Assembly: GCF_900188445.1 (NCBI RefSeq)
Contig: NZ_FZOR01000014.1
Coordinates: 62,001-126,000 of the forward strand
Origin: Actinomadura meyerae
GTDB lineage: Bacteria > Actinomycetota > Actinomycetes > Streptosporangiales > Streptosporangiaceae
Direction: 5' to 3'
Length of the DNA stretch: 64,000 bases
Each line of letters opens with the position of its first letter. The stretch's first letter is position 1. Below, in pieces: positions 53,153-61,422 of the stretch. The position numbers were made by a program, and so were the translations under genes. Under the pieces are notes generated by a model. The model did no database searches, was not told the origin of the DNA, and saw nothing but the letters and a program-made list of their open reading frames with translations.

Positions 53153-54268
53153 ATGCCCACTTGGATCATCAAGACGGACGCTCCGGGCGACGGTCCCCGG
53201 CTCGCCGTCAAGGACGCCATCGACGTGGCCGGCCTGCCCACCACGGCGGGCTGCCGGGCCATCGCCGACCGCGCCGAGCCCGCCGCCGCGGACGCGCCCG
53301 TCGTCGCCTCCGCCCGCGCCCAGGGCGCCCGCATCGCCGGCAAGGCCAACCTGAACGAGCTGTGCATGGCCGCCGACGGCGTCAACCCGTGGTCCGGCAT
53401 GCCGGTGAACCCGCTCGACCCGGCGCGGGTGCCGGGCGGCTCGTCCAGCGGCTCCGCCGTCGCCGTCGCCACGGGGGAGGCCGACGTCGCGTTCGGCACC
53501 GACACCTCCGGGTCGATCCGCATCCCCGCCGCCTGCTGCGGCATCGCCGGGCTCAAGACCACGAACGGGCGGGTGTCCCTCGAAGGGGTGCACCCGCTCT
53601 CGGAGACCCTCGACGTCGTCGGACCCATGGGGCGCGACGTCGCCGCCGTCGTCCTCGGCATGGGCCTCATCGAACCGGGGTTCACGCCCGTCCCGTACGA
53701 CGCGTCCCTGCCGGTCGCGCGGCTCCGCGTCCCCGGCGTGGACCCCGCGATCGACGCCGCCGTGGACGACGCCCTCCGCCGCCTCGGACCCGTCACGGAC
53801 GTCACGTCCGCGCAGTACGAGGAGGCCGCCACCGTCAACGGCGTCATCGTCAGCGCGGAAGGGTGGCGGCACAACGGCCGCCTGCTCGACGATCCGTCCA
53901 AGCTGAGCGGCCGCATCCACCGCCGCATCCAGCAGATGGGGGACGTGGCGCAGGCCGGAATGCTCGACTGGGCCCTCCGCGCCCGCGAGGAGCTGCGGGC
54001 CGAGCTGGACGCGATCCTCGCCCGGCACGCCGCGATCGCGCTGCCCGTGCTGACCTGCGTCGCCCCCGAACCCGGCGAGGCCGACGAAGCCGACCTGGAG
54101 CTGACCACGCTGACCGGCCAGGTCAACGTCGCGGGGCTGCCCGCCTTCGCGCTGCCCGTCCCGCTGCCGGGCTCGCACCTGCCCGCGTCCGTCCAGCTCA
54201 TCGGGCCCGCGGGCGGCGAGGAGCGGCTCTGCGGCCTGGCCGCCGCGCTGGAGGCCGCGCTGTCCTGA
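53153..54268 (+). CDS. short amidase-signature hydrolase
   Basis: A 371-residue amidase. The catalytic set is intact: Lys in LAVKDAIDVAGLP, cis-Ser in PGGSSSGSAVAV, Ser in TDTSGSIRIPA. It begins directly with the domain core and lacks the N-terminal helices found in the 430-residue paralogue at 20909. Whether that is natural or a lost start is not clear; no better start with a binding site was seen. A CATGAT box six bases before the ATG could give a leaderless message. Confidence 0.87.
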   Translation: MPTWIIKTDAPGDGPRLAVKDAIDVAGLPTTAGCRAIADRAEPAAADAPVVASARAQGARIAGKANLNELCMAADGVNPWSGMPVNPLDPARVPGGSSSGSAVAVATGEADVAFGTDTSGSIRIPAACCGIAGLKTTNGRVSLEGVHPLSETLDVVGPMGRDVAAVVLGMGLIEPGFTPVPYDASLPVARLRVPGVDPAIDAAVDDALRRLGPVTDVTSAQYEEAATVNGVIVSAEGWRHNGRLLDDPSKLSGRIHRRIQQMGDVAQAGMLDWALRAREELRAELDAILARHAAIALPVLTCVAPEPGEADEADLELTTLTGQVNVAGLPAFALPVPLPGSHLPASVQLIGPAGGEERLCGLAAALEAALS

Positions 54269-54287
54269 CGGGCCTGGCCCGGCCGGC

Positions 54288-54779
54288 CTAGCCGCGGTCG
54301 AACGGGACCAGGAGGGTGCGGAGCAGGTCGGCCAGCACATCCCGCTGCTCGGGGCTGAGGCCCTCCAGGATCGCCTGCTCCCGGTCGAGCAGATCGGCGA
54401 ACGCCGCGTCGACGCGCGTCAGGCCCGCCTCGGTGAGGCGGACCTGCACGCCGCGCTTGTCCAGCGGGTCGGGATGCCGCTCGACCAGCCCCGCCGCCGC
54501 CAGCCGGTCGATGCGGTTCGTCATGGTGCCGGACGTCACCAGCGTCGCGCGCAGCAGCCGTCCCGGGCTCAGCTGGTAGGGCGCGCCCGCCCGGCGCAGC
54601 GCGGTGAGGACGTCGAACTCCCACGACTCCAGGTCGTGCGCGACGAACACCGCCCGCCGGGCCCGGTCGAGGTGCCGGGCCAGCCGGGACACGCGGCTGA
54701 GGACCTGCAGCGGCCGCACGTCCAGGTCCGGGCGCTCGGCCCGCCACGCCTCGACCAGTTCGTCGACCTCATCGCGCAT
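54288..54779 (-). CDS. MarR-family regulator of the tam region
   Basis: A 163-residue MarR protein. The DNA-binding part reads SWEFDVLTALRRAGAPYQLSPGRLLRATLVTSGTMTNRIDRLAAAGLVERHPDPLDKRGVQVRLT. A TAGTGT box is followed after six bases by the ATG, so the message is probably leaderless. A 14-bp palindrome just upstream has two close relatives at the divergent tam promoter, so it likely controls itself and tam. The ligand is unknown. Confidence 0.9.
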   Translation of the reverse strand: MRDEVDELVEAWRAERPDLDVRPLQVLSRVSRLARHLDRARRAVFVAHDLESWEFDVLTALRRAGAPYQLSPGRLLRATLVTSGTMTNRIDRLAAAGLVERHPDPLDKRGVQVRLTEAGLTRVDAAFADLLDREQAILEGLSPEQRDVLADLLRTLLVPFDRG

Positions 54780-54795
54780 TCCGCCACACTACCTG

Positions 54796-54809
54796 TCTCG
54801 ATATCGAGA
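54796..54809. promoter_or_regulatory. MarR operator A
   Basis: TCTCGATATCGAGA is the core of a perfect 18-bp palindrome (54794-54811, TGTCTCGATATCGAGACA) placed 17 bases before the MarR start. It matches the operators at 55005 and 55039 with consensus TCTYGAYRTCRAGA. Confidence 0.8.
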
Positions 54810-55004
54810 CACACTCCCCGATTCCCCGGAAACCGATCACCCCCGCCGCGGGCCGCCGGCCGCGGCGAGCACCTCGCCGATCAGCAGCCGGCCGGGCGGC
54901 CCATTCGCTCGAAGTCATGGCCGCGAGCCTAGGAACGCCGGGCCGCCCCGCACCATCGGCCGCTGGGCCTAGTCCGGTGGCCGGTCGCGACGCGCCGAAA
55001 GGAC

Positions 55005-55018
55005 TCTTGACATCAAGA
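55005..55018. promoter_or_regulatory. MarR operator B over the tam -35
   Basis: TCTTGACATCAAGA contains the TTGACA -35 hexamer of the tam promoter. Same 14-bp motif as operator A. Confidence 0.8.
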
Positions 55019-55035
55019 TATGGGCCGGGCATGCT
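55007..55035 (+). promoter_or_regulatory. tam promoter, probably leaderless
   Basis: TTGACA, 17 bases, CATGCT, then eight bases to ATG 55044. The consensus -35 and spacing predict a transcript starting at the ATG. Confidence 0.6.
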
Positions 55036-55038
55036 GTG

Positions 55039-55052
55039 TCTTGATGTCGAGA
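55039..55052. promoter_or_regulatory. MarR operator C over the tam start codon
   Basis: TCTTGATGTCGAGA overlaps the ATG of tam. It is centred 34 bp from operator B. Binding here would block a leaderless start. Confidence 0.75.
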
Positions 55053-55838
55053 GAAACCGCTGCCGTGTGGGATCCCGCCCAGTACGGGATCTTCGGCGAC
55101 GAGCGCGCCCGGCCGTTCGCCGAGCTCGTCGCCCGCCTCGGCGGCGCCGAACCCGCCCGCGTCACCGACCTCGGCTGCGGCGGCGGCGAACTCACCGCCA
55201 CCCTCGCCGCCCGCTGGCCGGGTGCCGCCATCGACGCCCTCGACAGCTCACCCGACATGATCGCCGCGGCCCGCGCGCACGAGATCCCCGGCAGGCTCGC
55301 CTTCCGCGTCGCCGACATCGCCTCCTGGCGCCCCGAGCGGCCCGTCGACCTGATCGTCTCCAACGCCGCCCTGCAGTGGGTCCCCGAGCACACCGAACTG
55401 CTGCCCCGCTGGGTCGACGCCCTCGCCCCCGGCGGGCGCCTCGCCTTCCAGGTCCCCGGCAACTTCGACGCGCCCAGCCACGTGCTGCTGCGCGAACTCT
55501 GCCGCTCCGAGAGGTGGCGGGCCCGGCTCGGGCACCTCCAGCGCGACGCGCCCGTCCTCGACCCCGCCGGCTACCTCGACCTCCTCACCCGCCGCGGCTG
55601 CGCCGTCGACGCCTGGGAGACCACCTACGCGCAGGTCCTGCACGGCGACGACCCCGTCCTCGAATGGGTCAAGGGCACCGCGCTGCGGCCCGTCCTCGCC
55701 GCGCTCGGCCCCGATGAGGCCGCCGAGTTCCTGGCCGACTACGCCGAACGGCTCCGCCGGGCCTACCCCGCGACCCCCTACGGCACCGTGTTCCCGTTCC
55801 GGAGGATCTTCGTGATCGCCACCCGGAACACCACCTAG
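55044..55838 (+). CDS. tam: trans-aconitate 2-methyltransferase-like enzyme
   Basis: A SAM-dependent class I methyltransferase, 264 aa. It opens with VWDPAQYGIFGDERARPFAELVARL, the Tam signature. The SAM loop VTDLGCGGGELTATLA and ALDSSPDMIAAAR follow, then SNAALQWVPEH and AFQVPGNFDAPSH. Tam methylates trans-aconitate and so removes an aconitase inhibitor. ATG 55044 is preferred over 55020 because the promoter places the transcript start there and the residues before it are not Tam-like. A divergent MarR gene with shared operators probably controls it. Confidence 0.88.
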   Translation: MSRETAAVWDPAQYGIFGDERARPFAELVARLGGAEPARVTDLGCGGGELTATLAARWPGAAIDALDSSPDMIAAARAHEIPGRLAFRVADIASWRPERPVDLIVSNAALQWVPEHTELLPRWVDALAPGGRLAFQVPGNFDAPSHVLLRELCRSERWRARLGHLQRDAPVLDPAGYLDLLTRRGCAVDAWETTYAQVLHGDDPVLEWVKGTALRPVLAALGPDEAAEFLADYAERLRRAYPATPYGTVFPFRRIFVIATRNTT

Positions 55839-55995
55839 ACGGGATGCCGCCCCGCCGCCGAGGTGAGCGACTCGTTCCCCTGCGGTGCGCGACTCGGACG
55901 GAAGGGCGGCGTCCGCAGCTCCCGGACTCGAAACCCGAGCCCGGCGACCCCTGGCCGGTGGCCGCCCGGACGAACTCCGGCGGCCACCGGCCGCT

Positions 55996-56778
55996 TCACG
56001 TCGAGGGGTCGGCGATCCCGTCCAGCTCGCGGCGCGCCCGGCGCCGCTCCTTCTCCGCCTTCGCCGCCGCCTTCTCCTCGGCCTTCCCGGCCTTCGCCGC
56101 GGCCTTCTCGGCGGCCCGCTCCCGGCGCTCCTGCTCCTTGCGCCGCCGGCGCGGGTCCAGCGACGGCTTCGGCTCCAGCGCCGCGAGGCCGTTCCACGCG
56201 AGGTTCACCACGTGCGCGGCGACCTCCTCCCGGCGCGGCTTGCGGACGTCCAGCCACCACTGGCCCGTCATCGCGACCATGCCGACCAGCATCTGCGCGT
56301 ACATGGGCGCGAACTTGTCGTCGTAGTCGTGCCGGTCGAACTCCTGCGCGAGGACGTACTCCACCTCGCCCGCTATCTCGCTGAGCAGGCTCGCGTAGCT
56401 GCCGGTGCCCGTGCCGCCGTGCGAGTCGCGGACCAGGATGCGGAAGCCGTCCGGATGGCCCTCGATGTACTCCAGCAGCGCCAGCGCCGCCTTCTCCAGC
56501 TTTCCGCGGTAGTGGATGGCCGAGTTCAGGGCGTCCGTGACCAGCCCCAGGAGGCGCTCGAACTCGCGGTCGACGACGACCGCGTAGAGCCCCTCCTTGC
56601 CGCCGAAGTGCTCGTACACCACGGGCTTGGACACGCCGGCCGCGGAGGCGATCTCCTCCACCGAGGTGCCGTCCAGGCCGCGGTCGGCGAACAGCGACCG
56701 GCCGATGTCGAGCAGCTGCTCGCGGCGTTCCTTGCCCGTCATCCGCTTTCTGCGGGACCTGGGAGCGGGATCTGTCAC
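55996..56778 (-). CDS. TetR-family regulator of fatty acid desaturation
   Basis: A 260-residue TetR regulator. The helix-turn-helix reads RREQLLDIGRSLFADRGLDGTSVEEIASAAGVSKPVVYEHFGGKEGLYAVVV. The C-terminal ligand domain follows, and the last 50 residues form a Lys/Glu/Ala/Arg-rich coiled-coil-like tail. GTG 56778 lies 17 bases after the desaturase stop; ATG 56742 is an alternative. It lies downstream of, and in the same direction as, the desaturase, so they form an operon, and a palindrome before the desaturase is its probable site. The position close to tRNA-Gln and glmU resembles Streptomyces. Confidence 0.88.
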   Translation of the reverse strand: MTDPAPRSRRKRMTGKERREQLLDIGRSLFADRGLDGTSVEEIASAAGVSKPVVYEHFGGKEGLYAVVVDREFERLLGLVTDALNSAIHYRGKLEKAALALLEYIEGHPDGFRILVRDSHGGTGTGSYASLLSEIAGEVEYVLAQEFDRHDYDDKFAPMYAQMLVGMVAMTGQWWLDVRKPRREEVAAHVVNLAWNGLAALEPKPSLDPRRRRKEQERRERAAEKAAAKAGKAEEKAAAKAEKERRRARRELDGIADPST

Positions 56779-56795
56779 GGTATCAATTGTGGCGG

Positions 56796-57746
56796 TCAAA
56801 CCGCCTGCTTCGTGCGTTTCGCGGCGAGCCTGTCGCTGTTCGGCCACCGGACGTCGTGCGCCCAGCCCGCCTTCTCGAACGCCTGGATGATCCGCGCGCT
56901 GATGTCGACCTGCCCCTTCAGCACGCCGTGCCGCGCGCACGTCGGGTCCGAATGGTGCAGGTTGTGCCACGATTCGCCGAGCGACGGGATGGCCAGCCAC
57001 CACACGTTGCGGGACCTGTCGCGGACCTCGAAGTCCTCGGTGCCGAAGGTGTGGCAGATCGAGTTGATCGACCACGTCACGTGGTGCACCAGCGTGATCC
57101 GGACGAACCCGGCCCAGAACAGCGCGGTCAGGAAGCCCGTCCAGGACATCGTGATCAGCCCGCCGAGCACCGCCGGCAGCAGGAACGACACCGCGACCAG
57201 CGCGGGGAACGCCAGGTGGATGCGCCGGATGTCGCGATCGTTCAGCAGGTCCTTGGCGAACCGCTTCTTGGACGTCCGGTTGGCGTCGAACAGCCAGCCG
57301 TAGTGCGCCCAGGCCAGCCCCTTCGCGAGCGCCTTCCAGTCGTCCCCGAACCGCCACGGCGAGTGCGGGTCGAACTCCTTGTCCGAGTGCTTGTGGTGCC
57401 GCCGGTGGTCGGCGACCCACGTGATGACCGGGCCCTCGATCGCCATGCTCCCGGCGAGCGCCAGGGCGATCTTCAGACCCCGCCTGGCCTTGAACGACCC
57501 GTGCGTGAAGTACCGGTGGTACCCGACCGTGATGCCGCCCGCGGACAGCACGTAGAACACCGCGGTGAGCACGACGTCCGTCCAGCCGAGGAACCGTCCC
57601 CACGCCAGCGGTACCGCCGCGAACAGCGCCAGGAACGGCACGCCCGTGAACACGGCGATGAGCACCCGTTCCGCGGTGCCGCGCGCCTCCGGCGCGAACT
57701 CCGGCCGCGGTTGCGGCCGAGGGGGGTCCATGGTCGGAGCTGTCAT
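56796..57746 (-). CDS. acyl-CoA/acyl-lipid delta-9 fatty acid desaturase
   Basis: A 316-residue membrane di-iron desaturase that introduces a double bond into long-chain acyl groups. The three histidine boxes are HRYFTH, HRRHHKH and HNLHH, each in the expected order. Four membrane segments flank them (IAVFTGVPFLALFAAVPLAW, TAVFYVLSAGGITVGYH and two after the second box). A purine-rich AGGAAG precedes the ATG. It is followed by a TetR gene and preceded by a palindromic operator, suggesting fatty-acid-controlled expression. Confidence 0.93.
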   Translation of the reverse strand: MTAPTMDPPRPQPRPEFAPEARGTAERVLIAVFTGVPFLALFAAVPLAWGRFLGWTDVVLTAVFYVLSAGGITVGYHRYFTHGSFKARRGLKIALALAGSMAIEGPVITWVADHRRHHKHSDKEFDPHSPWRFGDDWKALAKGLAWAHYGWLFDANRTSKKRFAKDLLNDRDIRRIHLAFPALVAVSFLLPAVLGGLITMSWTGFLTALFWAGFVRITLVHHVTWSINSICHTFGTEDFEVRDRSRNVWWLAIPSLGESWHNLHHSDPTCARHGVLKGQVDISARIIQAFEKAGWAHDVRWPNSDRLAAKRTKQAV

Positions 57747-57792
57747 GCGCCACCACTTCCTGCTACTAGATGAGCCTTACCTACGCCACCGT

Positions 57793-57812
57793 AACCTACG
57801 CAAGCGTAGGTT
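57793..57812. promoter_or_regulatory. TetR-type operator before the desaturase
   Basis: AACCTACGC-AA-GCGTAGGTT is an inverted repeat with 9-bp arms. A further half-site ACCTACGC lies at 57779-57786 in direct orientation. It sits 47 bases before the desaturase start, overlapping the probable promoter. Confidence 0.75.
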
Positions 57813-58025
57813 GCCCAGCACCGAACGGTAAATCCAGGGGGAAACTGCCTCTCCAGCCACAAACCCCTCACGATCTCCGTTGTCCCGCGCGCCCGTGGCC
57901 CGGGTGTGGAGTGGCTTGCCGCAAATGGACGGATTAAACCGTTTTGGGGTAAGGCTGCGCAGCAGATGAACACGAAGAGCAATGATATGGTCACGCAAGG
58001 TGGTGGTCACGGTGAGGTCGCCCTC

Positions 58026-58331
58026 ATGAGCGGGCCAATGCCGGACGAGATTCGAGATCAGCTCAAGCCCAAGGCCATCGACCTCCGCCGCCAGGGGTGG
58101 ACCTATCGCGAGATCGCGGGCTCCCTCAACATCTCCATAAGCACCTGCTCCCTCTGGTTACGGAACGTCCCCGCACCCCGGAGGCCGGGCCGACGAGGCG
58201 CTCGGCAGGCTCCTCGCCGAGCGCGCGCAGCCTCGGCAATAGGTGTGGGTCAACGACCGGGTGACCGGTATCGTGGGCTTGGCAGGCGCCCCTCCTGTAA
58301 AGGAAAGTGCTGTCGATCCGCCGTAGCGTAA
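58026..58331 (+). pseudogene. helix-turn-helix protein, probably a truncated remnant
   Basis: The first 50 residues after ATG 58026 form a clear helix-turn-helix (IRDQLKPKAIDLRRQGWTYREIAGSLNISISTCSLWLRNVPAP). This matches the N-terminal part of a family of longer actinobacterial proteins. Beyond it the frame turns Arg/Gly/Pro-rich and continues into the tRNA-Gln gene, which a real gene would not do. A shift to the +1 frame near 58170 gives GGRADEALGRLLAERAQPRQ and a TAG at about 58240, a more natural ending. GTGAGG lies before the ATG. It may be a frameshifted or shortened relic. Confidence 0.5.
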
Positions 58332-58389
58332 TTGGAAACGCAGCTGGTTTTGGTCCAGAAGATTCCAGGTTCGAGCCCTGGCGGCGGAG
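58317..58389 (+). tRNA. tRNA-Gln (anticodon UUG)
   Basis: The acceptor stem TCCGCCG pairs with CGGCGGA at the 3' end. The D arm has GCGT/ACGC around AATTGGAA. The anticodon loop TTTTGGT places TTG at positions 34-36, and the T arm is CCAGG-TTCGAGC-CCTGG. The 3' CCA is not encoded. The outer anticodon-stem pair is a G-A mismatch. It lies between the desaturase region and glmU. Confidence 0.93.
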
Positions 58390-58433
58390 CTGTCTGAGAT
58401 GTCCCAGGTAGGACGCCCGAGGCGGGCGGCGGG

Positions 58434-58461
58434 GTGACAGGTCGCGGGTGGGCGGTATCCT
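58434..58461 (+). promoter_or_regulatory. glmU promoter
   Basis: GTGACA, a 16-base spacer and TATCCT lie about 95 bases before the glmU start. No operator is evident. Confidence 0.5.
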
Positions 58462-58555
58462 GCCCGTGTCGGGTGCGTTCCGGCCTGCCGTGTCACGAAC
58501 TCGCAGGTGGGCGCGTCCGAGACCGATCCCGTCCGCGATGCCGAGGAGCCTCCTT

Positions 58556-60001
58556 GTGAGTGCTGCGAGCCGACCGGCCGCCGTCATCGTTCTCGCCGCG
58601 GGCGAGGGCACCCGCATGAAGTCCCGCAAGTCGAAGGTCCTGCACGAGCTGTGCGGCCGCAGCATGCTCGGCCACGTGCTGGCCGCCGCGCGGCGGCTCG
58701 ACCCCGAGCGGCTCGTCGTGGTCGTCGGGCACCGGCGCGAGCAGGTCGTCGAGCACCTCGCCGCGCACGCGCCGGACGCCGAGGCCGTCGTCCAGGAGCA
58801 CCAGGGCGGGACGGGCCACGCGGTGCGCATGGCGCTGGAGCAGACCGGCGCGCTGGACGGCACCGTGGTCGTCACCAACGGCGACCACCCGCTGCTGCGG
58901 GGCGAGACGCTCCAGGCGCTCGTCCGGACGCACGAGAGCGAGGGCAACGCCGCCACCGTGCTGACGACCGAGATGCCGGACGCCACCGGGTACGGGCGGA
59001 TGGTCCGGGCGGCCGACGGCGGCGTCGAGGCGATCGTCGAGCACAAGGACGCCACCGAGGCGCAGCGCGCCATCAACGAGATCAACGTCGGCATGTACGC
59101 CTTCGACGGCGCCCTGCTGGCCGACGCCCTGAAGCGGGTGACCACCGACAACGCGGGCGGCGAGGAGTACCTCACCGACGTCGTGGCGATCGTGCGCGCG
59201 GACGGCCACCGGGCCGGCGCGCACCTGGTCGCCGACTGGGTGGAGACCCAGGGCGTCAACGACAAGGTCCAGCTCGCGCAGGCGCGCAGGCAGCTGAACG
59301 ACCGCATCCTCGAGGCGCACATGCGCGCCGGGGTGACGATCATCGACCCGGCGTCCACCTGGATCGACGTGGGCGTGACCGCCGAGCCGGACGCCGAGAT
59401 CCTCCCCGGCACGCAGCTGCACGGCACGACGCACGTGGGCGAGGGCGCCCGGGTCGGACCCGGATGCACGCTGACCGACACGACGGTCGGCGAGGGCGCC
59501 ACCGTCGTCAACGCCGTGTGCGTGGAGGCCGAGATCGGGCCCGAGGCGTCCGTCGGCCCCTACGCCTACCTGCGGCCCGGGACGAAGCTGGCGCGCAAGG
59601 CCAAGGTCGGGACCTACGTCGAGACCAAGAACGCCGACATCGGCGAGGGCACGAAGGTGCCGCACCTGACCTATGTGGGGGACGCCGAGATCGGCGAGGG
59701 CTCCAACATCGGCGCGAGCTCGGTGTTCGTGAACTACGACGGCGTCCAGAAGCACCGCAGCGTCATCGGCTCGCACGTGAAGATCGGCAGCGACAACATG
59801 ATCGTCGCCCCGGTGGAGGTGGGCGACGGCGCCTACACCGCCGCCGGGTCCGTGATCGTCCAGGACGTCCCGCCCGGGGCGATGGCGGTCGCGCGGGCGC
59901 GGCAGCGCAACGTCGAGGGCTGGGTGGAGCGCCGCCGGCCGGGCACGCCGGCGGCGGAGGCCGCCCGGCGCGCCAAGGACGAGGCCGAGGGCGCGCCGTA
60001 A
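58556..60001 (+). CDS. glmU: bifunctional GlcN-1-P acetyltransferase / GlcNAc-1-P uridylyltransferase
   Basis: Makes UDP-GlcNAc for peptidoglycan (481 aa). The N-terminal uridylyltransferase has [32 protein letters not shown] and NGDHPLL. The C-terminal left-handed beta-helix acetyltransferase starts near residue 260 and includes [40 protein letters not shown] and [25 protein letters not shown] 58556 has GAGGAG 7 bases upstream. The glmU-prs-rplY-pth order is conserved in actinobacteria. Confidence 0.97.
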   Translation: MSAASRPAAVIVLAAGEGTRMKSRKSKVLHELCGRSMLGHVLAAARRLDPERLVVVVGHRREQVVEHLAAHAPDAEAVVQEHQGGTGHAVRMALEQTGALDGTVVVTNGDHPLLRGETLQALVRTHESEGNAATVLTTEMPDATGYGRMVRAADGGVEAIVEHKDATEAQRAINEINVGMYAFDGALLADALKRVTTDNAGGEEYLTDVVAIVRADGHRAGAHLVADWVETQGVNDKVQLAQARRQLNDRILEAHMRAGVTIIDPASTWIDVGVTAEPDAEILPGTQLHGTTHVGEGARVGPGCTLTDTTVGEGATVVNAVCVEAEIGPEASVGPYAYLRPGTKLARKAKVGTYVETKNADIGEGTKVPHLTYVGDAEIGEGSNIGASSVFVNYDGVQKHRSVIGSHVKIGSDNMIVAPVEVGDGAYTAAGSVIVQDVPPGAMAVARARQRNVEGWVERRRPGTPAAEAARRAKDEAEGAP

Positions 60002-60172
60002 CGCCGCGCCGAGGGCGCGAGATGCTTCCCCTCCGTCGGGCGGGGATGTGGAGGACACCGGTGTCTTCCGTGACAACAGAGCAACCCGTGGACCGGAGTC
60101 TTGTGGTGCGCGGGGAGTGGGGACAACAACCCACATGTAAGGCACAGTTCCATTGAGGGGGAGTTGTCAGAG

Positions 60173-61153
60173 GTGAGTGGGATCAAAGCGAGCGGTCAGA
60201 AGAAGCTGATGCTCTTCACCGGCCGAGCCCACCCGGACCTGGCCAAGGAAGTCGCCGACAACCTCCACATCGAGCTCACACCGACGTCCGCGTATGACTT
60301 CGCCAACGGCGAGACGTTCGTGCGGTTCCTGGAGTCGGTCCGCGGGTCGGACGCCTTCGTGATCCAGAGCCACACGGCTCCCATCAATCAGTGGATCATG
60401 GAGCAGCTGATCATGGTGGACGCGCTGAAGCGCGCGTCCGCCAAGCGGATCACCGTCGTCGCGCCGTTCTTCGGCTACGCGCGGCAGGACAAGAAGCACC
60501 GCGGCCGGGAGCCGATCTCGGCGCGGCTGATGGCGGACCTGTTCAAGACCGCGGGCGCCGACCGGTTGATCACCGTGGACCTGCACACCGCGCAGATCCA
60601 GGGCTTCTTCGACGGCCCGGTGGACCACCTGTTCGCGCTGGACCTGCTGGCCCGCCACTTCGAGAGCCGCCTGGACACCTCCCAGGTGACGGTGGTCGCG
60701 CCGGACGCGGGCCGGGTGCGGGTGACCGAGCGCTGGTCCGACCGGCTCGGCGGCGTGCCGATGGCGATCATCCACAAGAAGCGCGACCCGGACGTGGCGA
60801 ACGAGGTGAAGGTCTTCGACGTCGTCGGCGAGGTCAAGGGCCGCACCTGCGTGGTCGTCGACGACATGATCGACACCGGCGGCACCATCGTGAAGGCGGC
60901 GGACGCCCTCTTCGACCAGGGCGCCACCAAGGTCGTCGTCGCCGCCACCCACGGCGTCCTGTCCGGCCCCGCCGTGGACCGCCTGAAGAACTCGCGCATC
61001 TCCGAGGTCGTCCTGACCAACACGCTCCCGATCCCCGAAGAGAAGCAGTTCGACAAGCTCACCGTCCTCTCCATCGCCCCCCTGGTGGGCCGCGCGATCA
61101 ACGAGGTCTTCAGCGACGGCTCCGTGACCAGCCTGTTCGGCGGGCACAGCTAA
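60173..61153 (+). CDS. prs: ribose-phosphate pyrophosphokinase
   Basis: Makes PRPP from ribose 5-phosphate and ATP for nucleotide, histidine and decaprenyl-phosphoryl-arabinose synthesis (326 aa). Motifs: LMLFTGRAHPDLAKEVADNL, the flexible loop FFGYARQDKKHRGREPIS, VDLHTAQIQGFFDGPVDHL, and the PRPP loop VVVDDMIDTGGTI. GTG 60173 was chosen because the GGGGGAG stretch lies nine bases upstream; a nearer TTG abuts it. A long hairpin follows the stop. Confidence 0.96.
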   Translation: MSGIKASGQKKLMLFTGRAHPDLAKEVADNLHIELTPTSAYDFANGETFVRFLESVRGSDAFVIQSHTAPINQWIMEQLIMVDALKRASAKRITVVAPFFGYARQDKKHRGREPISARLMADLFKTAGADRLITVDLHTAQIQGFFDGPVDHLFALDLLARHFESRLDTSQVTVVAPDAGRVRVTERWSDRLGGVPMAIIHKKRDPDVANEVKVFDVVGEVKGRTCVVVDDMIDTGGTIVKAADALFDQGATKVVVAATHGVLSGPAVDRLKNSRISEVVLTNTLPIPEEKQFDKLTVLSIAPLVGRAINEVFSDGSVTSLFGGHS

Positions 61154-61155
61154 TT

Positions 61156-61215
61156 CCCAGGGGGAGGTGTCGGCCCAGGGGTGTCGGCCCCCCTGGGCCG
61201 ACACCTCCCCCTGGG
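61156..61215 (+). terminator. exceptional hairpin with 26 perfect base pairs after prs
   Basis: Arms 61156-61181 and 61190-61215 are exact reverse complements over 26 bases, with an 8-base loop TGTCGGCC. It starts three bases after the prs stop and has no U-tract, so it would be a GC-type terminator or an mRNA 3' stabiliser. A direct repeat of GTGTCGGCCC inside the left arm and loop suggests it grew by duplication. Confidence 0.8.
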
Positions 61216-61237
61216 CCAATAGGCCCCTGCGATCGGC

Positions 61238-61422
61238 TAGACTCTTTCAATCGCGTGTGCCTCGGGTCGTTAAGTGCGGTGCCGGTCTTGGAGTCGCACT
61301 CCCCGGGGAACGCAAAGAATCTTCGAGGCGCCTGACGCATCGAGCATCGCCTGATTCGCTCTGTCCGTAGCGGACGTCCAGTGCCGGACGGCCGTGGATC
61401 GCAACAACGAGGAGTTTTCGCC
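61238..61422 (+). promoter_or_regulatory. rplY promoter and long leader
   Basis: A TAGACT -10 box at 61238-61243 predicts a transcript with about 170 bases before the GTG. The leader contains short hairpins such as GTCCG-TAG-CGGAC and several GGAC repeats. Ribosomal-protein leaders are often autoregulatory; no known leader family is recognised here. Confidence 0.45.

Noticed and set aside
54769..55032. Minus-strand open frame in the MarR/tam intergenic region
   Set aside because: It crosses the operators and tam promoter, has no ribosome binding site and no coding character.
60054..60065. 12-bp palindrome GACACCGGTGTC between glmU and prs
   Set aside because: Short, GC-rich and single; no partner site or clear promoter overlap, so chance is likely.
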